Part shown: in pieces, positions 54,757-64,000 of the stretch
How the letters are laid out: every line of letters begins with the position of its first letter
Position numbering within the stretch: position 1 is the first letter of the stretch
From: Astrothelium macrocarpum
Taxonomy: Eukaryota > Ascomycota > Dothideomycetes > Trypetheliales > Trypetheliaceae
Direction of reading: 5' to 3'
NCBI GenBank assembly: GCA_021030915.1
Contig: JAGEMR010000099.1
Coordinates: forward strand, 1 to 64,000
Length of the DNA stretch: 64,000 bases
The notes under the pieces: model-generated
Seen by the model: only the letters and a program-made list of their open reading frames with translations
Told to the model about the DNA's origin: nothing
Databases searched by the model: none
Position numbers and translations under genes: made by a program

Positions 54757-56502
54757 TTAGCTCTTCAGCATGTCAGCATCAATCTCCCACCCATCCCACG
54801 TTGCTTCGTCAGTTCCATTTGGCCTGCTTTGCCTTACGAAGCCCTGCCAAGTGCCTTCGATTTCCACCACTGGCTTGACAAAGCGGATCTTCGCATCGTA
54901 GCTTTTCGACCAGGTTTCGTGACAATATTCATCATTAAACAACTCTGGATGCACTCTTTTCATGCTCCGCAGCGCCCTCTTCCCCACTTCATCGACACTA
55001 TCTGCATGCCTTAGCTCAAAAAACTCCTTGTCATGTCTGCTCTTAATCTCCTGCTGCGCTTCCGGCGGATACAGCCCTAAGCCTTGCAGGAAGATATCAT
55101 ACTGGCACAGACTGACACCACCCCACCAACTCCCTCCTTCTTTTGCTCGGCGATACAAGCCTGTTAGGGCTGCAATGGTCCCCATACACCCCGTCCCGTA
55201 ATCTGATTGCGGAAAAGGGGGAATTACCGGTTCCATCAGGCCCATGAATCTCCCTTGGATCCATGCTACCCCTGTTGCGCAATCGGCAATCTGCTGCCAT
55301 CCAGGCCTGTCTCTCCACGGCCCAACATGCCCGAAACAGTCTTCTGCTACATATACAATCCCTTTGCCGCGCCGCTTTGCCAATTCTGTCACATGCGCCG
55401 CCCCGTAGCCCAACCGATCAAGGCTACCAGGCCGATAGCCATCAAGCACGACGTCGGCTTCCTCGAGTAGCTTGTCGAATATTTGCCGCTGCTCTGGCTT
55501 ACGGAGGTCGAGCTCTGTAGCATGCTTGCCGAGATTGCCGTCGACTTGGAAGAAGGGCACATCAGAGAGATGGGGAGAAGTCACTTTGAGGACAGAGGCA
55601 CCGTATTCAGCGAGAGTACGACCAATGGAGGGTCCGGCGATGATGCGGCAGAGCTCGAGGACTTTGATGCCCTCGAGAATTTGAGGTCGAGGAGGAGCAC
55701 AACGCGTCGAACCGTCGATGGGGGCATGAGATGGGGGGCTGAAGTTCTTTGGGAATGGAACGCGCGGAGTGGAAAGCTCGAGATTTCGAATTGTCCAGGG
55801 TGGTTCATTGGTAAGTATGTGACCGTGCTTTGTGGCGCGAAACTCCTCCGGTTTATAGCACGTTACACCAGCTTGCCGTCTTTCTGCATTCATCTCTTCC
55901 AGCTGTTCAACAGTGAACTGCTTGACTTTGTTCTCGATGGTGTTAATACAGTCATGATAGTCGGTCACATCTGGTCTATGTCCTTCCAAGCCAATCATGT
56001 TGAGCGTACTGGTTGCTTCCAAAGAACCATGGATATGGAAATAGTCGCCTGCATTTCTTGTCTCATAGAGATTCGCTGCGAAACGACGATACAGAATACT
56101 TTGGGCTTGCAGTAAGTCCGTATCTTTCAGTTTTGCCTTTACTCCGGGATCCCCTTTATGGAGGCCATCAATTGTTGCGATATATGCAGAGAATAAGAAG
56201 CACGTGGCTTTCTCCAGACTCACGATTATTTTACTCGGCCTCAGGCCAGATCGGATCTCCCATATTTGAGCTGCGAGCCCGCCTTCGATTGCTTTCAAGG
56301 CAGACACCGCTTCAGTCTCCTTTAGAGGACATGGAAAGTAAGGCGTCGAGGCTGGCTTGGTCGTGAAAGAAACATCTAAGATAAAGTCTTGACTTCCAAG
56401 CGGCAACTGAGACTTGCAAAGAACAAGAAGCTGTTCCAGGCTCTTTCTAGCCTCCGCGATCATCGAGCATTGAGTGGTTCCGTTTTGTACGTCTTCATTC
56501 AT
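54757..56502 (-). CDS. CaiB/BaiF family (type III) acyl-CoA transferase
   Basis: Intronless, 581 residues from ATG at 56502 (MNEDVQNGTTQCSMIAEARK). Residues of about 290-345 start the conserved core: LEGIKVLELCRIIAGPSIGRTLAEYGASVLKVT, then the ELDLRKPEQRQIFDKLLEEADVVLDGYRPGSLDRLG block, RGKGIVYVAEDCFGHVGPW, and the C-terminal TGLYRRA segment. Type III CoA-transferases move CoA between carboxylic acids through an enzyme-bound Asp; relatives racemise 2-methylacyl-CoA. The N-terminal 280 residues resemble the long fungal members that carry a degenerate first half. The closest biochemical role is open. It sits head-to-tail upstream-downstream with the O-methyltransferase on the same strand, about 390 bases apart. 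Confidence 0.89.
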   Translation of the reverse strand: MNEDVQNGTTQCSMIAEARKSLEQLLVLCKSQLPLGSQDFILDVSFTTKPASTPYFPCPLKETEAVSALKAIEGGLAAQIWEIRSGLRPSKIIVSLEKATCFLFSAYIATIDGLHKGDPGVKAKLKDTDLLQAQSILYRRFAANLYETRNAGDYFHIHGSLEATSTLNMIGLEGHRPDVTDYHDCINTIENKVKQFTVEQLEEMNAERRQAGVTCYKPEEFRATKHGHILTNEPPWTIRNLELSTPRVPFPKNFSPPSHAPIDGSTRCAPPRPQILEGIKVLELCRIIAGPSIGRTLAEYGASVLKVTSPHLSDVPFFQVDGNLGKHATELDLRKPEQRQIFDKLLEEADVVLDGYRPGSLDRLGYGAAHVTELAKRRGKGIVYVAEDCFGHVGPWRDRPGWQQIADCATGVAWIQGRFMGLMEPVIPPFPQSDYGTGCMGTIAALTGLYRRAKEGGSWWGGVSLCQYDIFLQGLGLYPPEAQQEIKSRHDKEFFELRHADSVDEVGKRALRSMKRVHPELFNDEYCHETWSKSYDAKIRFVKPVVEIEGTWQGFVRQSRPNGTDEATWDGWEIDADMLKS

Positions 56503-56898
56503 CGTTTGCACTTATTTTGCTACCAATAAAACAGATGATCAGACCCCTGGATTGTACCAAATCATAAGGCAATGGCCAAACATTGGGAATCCTACTCAAG
56601 ACAGCTTATTGCAAAAAAAAAAAGTAAGCTTATTGAAGTTTTACAAATTGCTTAAAATCGTATTTGCGTATGGGTAACGTGCGGAATTCCGATCCTCCCC
56701 CCGCACTTGGGATTTGTCATTAAGAACATTGTTGGGGAAAGTCTCGGAACCTGAACATAAGAGAGATGGAAATGCTTGCCAGTGTTTCCTCTGATCTATG
56801 GATTGAAAATAAGAAATCCGATATAGAACAGACCACACATCAAATTAATGTTGACTGTTTATGCTTTTAGTACACTGCAGGCTTAGCCGTCTTATGGC
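56503..56898. other. Spacer between CoA-transferase start and O-methyltransferase stop
   Basis: A short A run at 56616-56626 and no gene. It should hold the CoA-transferase promoter. Confidence 0.4.
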
Positions 56899-58497
56899 TT
56901 AGTCCAGTTCGGCTTCGATCAAGCTTTCTGTTCCCATCTCAAATGACCAGATTCCAGTGATCTTAAGCCCGGCTTTCTCGACGGTATCGACCCACTGTGC
57001 TTCTGTCCTTTCCTTCATAGCACCCAGGACTAGCATCAATTGATCCATGGCAGTGACTGGCCAAGTAATTTGCTGCTTCGGCACCACAATCTCATTCACC
57101 AAAATCTTCGAATAGCCTTTCCTCGTGGCTGGCTTTAGCTGCTCAAGAATCCTGACACAGTCTGCGTCGCTCCAGTCATGAAGAACGGAATGCAGGTAGT
57201 ACGCTCGGGCATTCTGTATGGGCTGGATGGCGAAGAAGTCGTGAGATTTGGCCTCAAAAATATTTTCGATAGCGGCGGAGGACAGAGTCAAGATAACTTC
57301 CTCTCGATCCTGTAGAATCAGTTTTCCTGGAAGACTATGAGTCTTCGCTCTGAGCTCCTTCAAGTCGTGACCATGTCCTCCACCAACACCAAAAAGTAGA
57401 ACATCGCTCAGGCTGGGATCAAAGCCCGCGACGAGGCGGTCCATTACGGGATAGAAGCCTGGATCCGCCCAGGTCAGTTTACCAGCTCGGTAGGCTGACA
57501 TGTAGCTGTTGAAAACAGATAGATAAGGAGGGTTTTGGTCGAGCCAGGCGAAGAACGGAAGACTGGTCTTGTGAGCAAATTGGAAAGGCCCGTCGGTCAG
57601 CTCCGTGGGATTTCTGAAAGCAGTGCCCTTCAGATATTCGGGAAGGCCGCGAAAAGACGGGCCCGCGACATCGTAACTACAGGATGTCAAAGTTCGTACC
57701 AAGCCAAAGCAATATCGAAAGCAACAGAGCGTATTCAGGATTAGCCAAATGGTAATCCAGCATGGATGTTGCCTGAAATGTGTAAAGAGAATAAATATCT
57801 AGGAAATTCCGACCATCATGAGCCGAAATCTAAGAGAAAAACAGGAGCTACCACCAAAATACCTCGAAGATAGCACATTATAGAGAATGCATAAGAATAC
57901 AATCACTCACGTGTAGATAATTCCGTCGCGGTAATTTGGTTCAGTGAAGGCATTGCTCAGAGACGTTGCAGCAAACGAGTCTGCTCCTTGTTCCCTAACA
58001 ATATTCATCGCTGCAAGATGTTTCATTACACGAGCTGCAGGCTGTCAGCAGTTTGAATGTGCTTTTTTCCCTGTGCACGAAGCCCCTATAGCGGTCTTGT
58101 CGCGTTTATGGGAAATGCTGTCACTTACAAATAAGCACTTCATCGGCTCCTGCTCGTGCAGCGAGATCTTGCGCGCTTAAGCCAGCCTCGCCGCTGGCTT
58201 TGAGATATTCGAAAAGCTTCAACTCGACTGCGATGCGACAATGCGCAGTTCGGGCAGGCTGAACAAGTCAGCAATTTGTGCACGGAAATTGGATTTTGGC
58301 CAAGAGAGCAAAGAGAGACTCACCTCCGCCCATCCCATGCGTTGGATTGCTTCACTCGGCAGCTCCAGGCTTGCTGTCAGAGCTTGACTCAAACGGAGAA
58401 GGTGTTCACGAGAACCAGGCTTCTTTCCAGTATAGTCATTCGTCGTATTCCGCAAATCGCTAAGAATACTCTCTGTGTCTGTTGGTTGAGAAGACAT
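56899..58497 (-). CDS. SAM-dependent O-methyltransferase (fungal secondary-metabolite type), four exons
   Basis: The model is complement(56899..57676, 57911..58034, 58129..58258, 58324..58497), 401 residues. Introns have donors GTGAGT, GTAAGT, GTGAGT. The last is 234 bases and its acceptor (CCTGTAG) was chosen because it gives GIIYTYDVAGPSFRGLPEYL, the conserved passage of the family. The N-terminal half is the dimerisation winged helix (VELKLFEYLKASGEAGLSAQ, VMKHLAAMNIVREQG). The C-terminal half holds the SAM loop DVLLFGVGGGHGHDL, then VLHDWSDADCVRILEQLKPA with the catalytic-base His region, and KILVNEIVVP. Members methylate hydroxyls of polyketides and other metabolites. The substrate is unknown. 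Confidence 0.9.
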
Positions 58498-59210
58498 CTC
58501 TACTACTGTTGTGCATTGGCGAAAAATCTAAGTATGATTTTGAGGAATCTGATCACTGTGGACCAGCTTCAAAGCTAGGCTGCAGTTTAGAGCTGTGTGT
58601 TTGCTGACCAACATCCAGCGATTCAGGTCCGCTAACAATCACTCTCGCTAAGCCAACACATGAAGTAATGCTATGAGACACAGCGACTAAGTCATGAGCG
58701 CATTATTATCAGCCAACCGAACTTCATTCCAATGAAAATGAGGCTTCGCGTGTAGGTAATGGACTTATTGCGATGATGTTCTAACTCATAGCAATGTTTG
58801 GTCTTGAATGACATAGGAGAGGTCAAATAGACCGAAGGCAAGCGGTGCTAAGAAATATCGCCGCAGACTAATTAAAGAGGATGCTCTATCCTTTTCCAGA
58901 CCTCATTGAAGTCTGTGATCCAGACATACCCGCTGCACTCTTCAATTCTCTTCAATTTTACATTCTCGCATTCAGAATGAGTCTTGATATTTGATGGAGA
59001 CTTTGAAATTCAGGCATGGAATTGTAAAAAATTAGGAAATGTGTCATTTCTAACTTAACTTTATCTCAAGACCAGAGAGGAGACTTCGTTGTTTAGTAGC
59101 ATTATGTACAGAGTGAAGAACACGGAAAGACGCGGTATCTGCGCAACCACTGCTCGATGGTGGCCAATAAAAGCCAGCAAAAAAAGACTTCCGATGCCCT
59201 CCGTTCTATG
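58498..59210. other. Intergenic
   Basis: O-methyltransferase promoter side and the 3' flank of the SRR1-like gene. No gene seen. Confidence 0.4.
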
Positions 59211-60374
59211 CTACCTTTTCCCGTAAACGACTGTGTTGGTGAACGCGCGGTCTCCTTTGTCCGTACTTGTAGAGACTACCTGATATCTATCGAGAAAGTC
59301 TTCGAGATGTCTTAGTCGTTCTAAATCTGGCTTTGCAGGTTCAGTTATTTTAATTCCGTTAGGTGTACGAGCGTAGACAATAGCTTCATCAGGATTCGCC
59401 AATCCACTTCTTTGAAACATTAGCATGTGCGGCAACTGTGAGTATGTTTGAAAAGTTCTTACACCGCTGTCCTCACGTCAACCCCTATCATGATCCTCGC
59501 ACCAGATTCCAGCATTTTCTTGGGCCAAAAGTTTGCTGGAAAGTGTGGGGCGAAGATCAGAGTATCTTCGTCTAAAATATCCAAAGCTTTACGCCCAAGA
59601 TCCTTTGTTTAATTCGACGGATACCGATCTTCTTGAGTGTGAGGGTGTAACTGTTGTCAAAGATCCAGATGCGTAGGATAATTCCCCATATTGGCTTCCG
59701 CGACTGAAGTTGTTAGTGGGGTCCATGCCTCGAGTAGATAGAAGCGGAAGAAAGGTTGAGAGTGAAGTGAATTTTCACACGCGCTATTATATATTCTGCT
59801 TACCATATTGTGCCATTGTTTTGAATGCAATCAGTTGTAGTACAGGAAGGGCACACGATATGTCCCCGTCCCTAAGAAGTTTGGGCCTGAAAAGCTCCTC
59901 TCGACTATAACCCCTGTTGAAGAGAAAGTCAAGATCGACGCGGCTACTGGGTACGTGCTCAATTTCCCAAACCAAAAATTGGACACTCAAAGATCCTAGG
60001 CCGACACAAACACACTTTTTTATAGATCCGTTCAAGGATATCTCCGACAACGCATCAACTAAACTTTGAGCGAAATGCATTTCTGACCACGATGTCTTCG
60101 CTTTTGTGATCATTGTCCTCATCTCGTCGAAGGTGAACCAGGGTTCTTCAATTTGAGGGACCTCTTGGATGCTTTCTTCATATTCCCTCTTGAGAAATGC
60201 GTTCACCTCATTTTCAGAATATAGACCGCTCTCTCCATGCCGCCGTAGATATGCTTTAATCTGCGGCAGACTGCATTTTTCATGAAGATCTTGTAAATGG
60301 ATCCTATGATCCAGAAGACTTTCGTTGTGATGACCGTATTCAGTTGAAGACGATGTGATACTCAGGGAATCCAT
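59211..60374 (-). pseudogene. SRR1-like domain protein, apparently frameshifted
   Basis: Exon 1 (60374-59804) starts with ATG and encodes MDSLSITSSSTEYG to KTMAQYG, including the SRR1 hallmark KCVCVGLGSLSVQF. A 100-base intron (GTAAGC...CTTCAG) leads to 59703. Beyond it the expected domain continues, but in shifting frames: RIWIFDNSYTLTLKKIGIRR in one, KALDILDEDTLIFAPHFPAN in another, with the switch near 59590. A short 41-base GTGAGG...CACAG interval near 59460 would lead to MLMFQRSGLANPDEA and the stop at 59211. SRR1 proteins are linked to circadian and heme-related regulation in other eukaryotes; in fungi the role is little known. Either one or two small indels damaged the gene or the read contains errors. 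I cannot give a clean exon model. Confidence 0.55.
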
Positions 60375-61800
60375 TTTCTATTCTGGAAGATTTCAACAAT
60401 TTTGACCAAAATCCATGTTTATATTTATGTCAAACGTATCAAGTTCCGTTGGTTTTCTGGTTGTAGGAATGAAGACATACCTTTATGGCTCTGTGAGGTT
60501 CTGAAGAAAACTGCCAGTAGCGGGGCTATGGAAATAGAGGCAAGTTGTTCCGTGCTCCGATGATAATAGGCCTTCAGTACTGATTTCGATGACGAGAGGC
60601 TAAGTAAAGAGCTTGATCCAAAGCGCTCTGAGTGACATGAGCTGCTGCAGTTGAATTGGTGCAAACAAAATCTGCCCTCTTTATATTCCCGCATTTCTTT
60701 TCAGCTTCTTGATCCGGTTCACGTAAATGTGGCTCACAGCTGCGATCCCCTATCTTGATTTCAGTCTGTGTTGTCGATTACAATACCTTGTAATGCGCTG
60801 CAACATGCATAGCAATCAGAAGGGAAAGAAGAACGCCGTTTCAGAATGTGATGAAGGCAATGTCTATCAAGCAAAACATTACCAAAACACTAGAATACGC
60901 ATTGTACAACATCGACTGATATGTGTTTATTGGGCGTTGTTCGGAATTCATATAACCTGCAGATTCCAGACCAGTAGCACTATCTCATCAATAGTAGTTC
61001 TGGAAAACGGCTCGTCACAGATTTCTTCGACTAAGTGTACACATGCCGGTGTATTCATCCCCGTGTAACGCTCACAGAATGTGCAATGGAAAAAGTAGAA
61101 TTATCTTCATGCAAAGACGATGCTCTTGTTGGCAGGACTTGCCTAGGACTAATTCAGACAGACTACGTGAAGCACATGCTCAAACACCTTTGATCAGTAC
61201 GGGCCAGGCCATAGCACATCTGCTACATTTCGATGAAAAGTGCACTGAGATCGACGTTGCATGGCCAATGCTGAAGAGTCTGCAGATGATCCCATAAACA
61301 CAATGTGCATAAGAGAAAATCGGATTCATGAATCCTTTGTGTCGTTTCCTGGGTGGTAGCAATCGGCTAACGAAGGTGAACTGGGCGACGGACATAGGCG
61401 AAGTGCTGAAGATCGGCACGAAGGATCAGCAATGCATGCCAGCCTGGAAATTGGCCCTAGTTGCCCAGCAAGTGATTTCCCACACACTCTTCAATGTTTG
61501 CGAATTCGGCCAAAATCAATGCGTGTACCATGAGCTTGCATTGTTGAATACAAGTGTGGCTTGATCTGGTACATCAGTCACAGAAAAAATCAAAAGAAAA
61601 CTGGGCAAATCTGAAAAATTCTGACACCAGGGTCTACCTTGCAGCGCAGATCATATCTCATTCCGGGTTGTATGCGTCTAATGACCAGGAAGTCGGGTCG
61701 AAAACATCGTGCCTCGTTTGGATAGAAGCGGACTTGAGGAGATCTTGATTTATAGATGCTTCAGTGCTACAGCGGTGTCCAGGTTCGCCTTCGGGTCCGA
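60375..61800. other. Gene-poor stretch next to the right-hand AT-rich block
   Basis: Several forward and reverse frames of 60-113 codons overlap here, none with a motif, a good start context or splice-linked partners. The longest, 60727-61068 forward, was not judged coding. Confidence 0.4.
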
Positions 61801-64000
61801 AAGCGCCGCGCGAAATTTATTAGCCCCGCCACACAAAATTTGCAGAATTGATTAAATCGCGCAGTGCGTTTTACGCAGCATCTGAAAGCACGTAAATATT
61901 GTCTAATTCGTAAAATTTGAAATTGAATTTTATTTTTATTTTATTTAAATTTGGTGGAAAATTTTCAAAATATCCGAAAAATATGATAATGAATCATTTC
62001 GAAAATTATTTATTCGAAAATGTAAATCAATCATATCTTTTGAAATTATTGTTATTCCATTAAGATCCCCTAATATTATTTCAGTTTCCAGACGGTCGAA
62101 ATCTAATTCTAGATCCAAATTTAAATCGAATTTGAAATCGAATTTGATTCGAAAAATATCAAATTCGATTCAAAAAATATCAGTTCAATACCGCTAATAA
62201 TATGAGATATTTCCGCCAGTCTTATAAATTATTATTATAAACGAAATAATTGATTTAATAATTAAATCATTTTTATTAATGTTTTTAATTATTTAATAAT
62301 TTATAATTAAATTATCAATAAATTTATCTGATTTATTAAATTTATCTGATTCATTATTATTTCCAATTATTGATTTATTAAAAAATCCAATTAATTTTGA
62401 ATATAATTTGATATTAATTATTTATTTGAAAAATTATATGATATATCAAATTTATATAAATGATATTCGGAATTAATTTCAGAAATTCTGAAATAAGAAA
62501 TTATTTCCTTTAATTGATATAAAATGAATGATTTATGGATTCGTTTAATAGCCTAAAAATATAATAATTAAAATCCATTCAATATAATATGATATATTTT
62601 TTCAATATTATATCATTAATTTAATAAAATAAAATCTTTGAAATAAAATGAATAATCAATTTAAATTATTTTATGAATTTAATATTCAAAATAAATATAA
62701 ATGAAATTATGAATTTATATTCAAATATTTTTCTGATTTATTAAATATATCCCCGAATATATGAAAATAAAATAGAAATCAAATTATTATATTATAAATT
62801 CGTCAAATAATCATTTAATGATAATTTGATAAAATCGAATAATCAATCGAAAAATTAGATCTGATTAAAAACAAATTTTAATTAATTATTCGAAATTTTA
62901 TATTTCAAATTTATAAAAAATAGAATTATTATAAATCATATAATACGAATATTTATTAATATTACATTATTCAATATTTTCAAAAATATTTTAAATTATA
63001 TATAAAAAATTTTCGTATTTAAAATAATGAAATTATTATTAAAAAGGCCATTTTAAATAAATCACCAATGAAATTATAAAATAAATGATATAATCAAAAT
63101 TGAAAATAAATCAAATTTAAAATAAATTCATCAACGAATTCAAAAATTAGAAATATAATTATTAATTTTGAAAATAATATATTTTCAAATTGATCTAGAT
63201 TTTTATAATCATCGTTGAATGGACCATCTGATGGAAATGATCTAAAATCATTATCAATAAAATCTGACTTTAGGTCAAATAATGAAGTTATATCTGAATA
63301 TATTTAATAATTAAATAAGAAAATGACGAAATCAAATTGGAAAAAAGAATATAAAAAGACGCTGATATATATTGATCAAATCTATTTAAATTTATATTAA
63401 TTAATTAAAAAAAAGATTAAAAATGAATTAAAAAAATGATTAATGAATTATGATATTATTAAAAATATAATAAATAAAATATAAAATAATATCAAATATT
63501 GAACGAAAATGAAATTAAATAATCAGTCAAAAGTAGTATAATTTTATATTAAAAGATTTAAATGATAATAATAAAAATGATAAAAAATATAATAATGAAA
63601 TAATAAAATTATTAAAAATGAATATGATTGAATATTATTTAATTAAAAAATCTTTTTATCAAATATCATTTTATTAATAAATTTATATAATATTCAATAT
63701 TATATTAAATATTAATCTTTTAAAATAAATGAATTCTATAATAATTTGATTTTATACGTTTATTTCATTTATTTTATTTATCATTATTAATTCTATTATT
63801 ATTAATTCTCTTAATTTATATTAATATATACTGATCTGAAATATTTTTAAATAATTATACGATTTTGGCCTATTTTTTTAATATAAAATTTCAAAAATTG
63901 AAAAAAATCAAATTTTTTATTATTAATAAAATTATAAAATAAATAATAATACCGAATAAATTATTTCAATTAAAAAAAATATTTTTTAATAAAATTCAAA
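61801..64000. mobile_element. RIP-type AT-rich relic running off the window
   Basis: A GC-normal lead (61791-61890, gttcgccttcgggtccgaaa... to cgcagcatctgaaagcacg) is followed by 2.1 kb of almost pure A/T with scattered TCGA-type words and no usable frame. The sharp edge resembles the left terminus of the other elements, which keep about 50-100 bases of normal sequence at their ends. The right end lies outside, so the type and length are unknown. Confidence 0.55.

Noticed and set aside
57680..57780. Extra exon inside the long O-methyltransferase intron (MLDYHLANPEYALLLS)
   Set aside because: Its acceptor would be in the wrong phase, and the family passage YTYDVAGPSFRGLPEYL forms perfectly when it is skipped.
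1..64000. tRNA genes, rRNA, CRISPR arrays, telomeric or centromeric satellite
   Set aside because: No tRNA B-box with a matching cloverleaf, no spaced direct-repeat array and no telomere-type hexamer run was found by eye. A covariance-model scan would be decisive.

Overview
The window looks like a piece of a filamentous ascomycete (Pezizomycotina) nuclear genome. Most genes carry short introns (about 50-125 bases) with GTAAGT-like donors and CAG/TAG acceptors, and the protein families are typical of such fungi (Kri1, Stm1, a bZIP factor, arrestin, S28 peptidase, O-methyltransferase, TmpA). Gene islands of ordinary base composition alternate with blocks that are almost only A and T. Those blocks are bounded by terminal inverted repeats whose few differences are mostly C/T or G/A, the footprint of repeat-induced point mutation (RIP). 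The order or species cannot be read from the sequence.

Layout. 1-2440: AT-rich relic with a degenerate inverted repeat. 2.9-10.1 kb: UbiA-type membrane enzyme, a Ser/Thr kinase with an in-frame stop, an alpha/beta hydrolase, a p67phox/NoxR-like TPR protein and a methyltransferase-like gene. 10.17-11.6 kb: a Tc1/mariner-like element with 40-base perfect ends. 12.0-13.2 kb: four-exon SDR. 13.2-16.9 kb: a poorly resolved, perhaps decayed, reverse-strand gene. 16.9-39.2 kb: the housekeeping core, with a hypothetical protein, Stm1-like RGG protein (with a 19-base micro-exon), bZIP factor (probable GC-AG intron), arrestin-domain protein, thioredoxin-fold protein, S28 peptidase, Kri1, a second SDR and two proteins sharing an N-terminal F-box-like motif.

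40.1-54.1 kb is transposon-rich. A 2167-base Fot1/pogo-like relic splits an alpha/beta hydrolase gene after codon 14. A 1793-base element with 55-base perfect ends follows. A 2166-base relative of the first element sits in the last codons of a small reverse-strand ORF. Three copies of a small MITE-like repeat lie in the region, one of them inside intron 1 of the tmpA-like gene. Between the elements are a tmpA-like flavoprotein gene and a divergent acyl-CoA ligase gene.

54.7-60.4 kb: a CaiB/BaiF CoA-transferase, an O-methyltransferase and a damaged SRR1-like gene. From about 61.8 kb the sequence falls again into RIP-type AT-rich DNA to the end of the window.

How genes may work together: ligase, CoA-transferase, O-methyltransferase and the TmpA-type membrane flavoprotein are a plausible tailoring set for a small acyl metabolite, but no core synthase is present, so this is inference. 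Kri1 and Stm1 are ribosome-linked housekeeping genes. Exon boundaries were derived by hand from splice signals and reading-frame continuity; all spliced models described as complete give lengths divisible by three.
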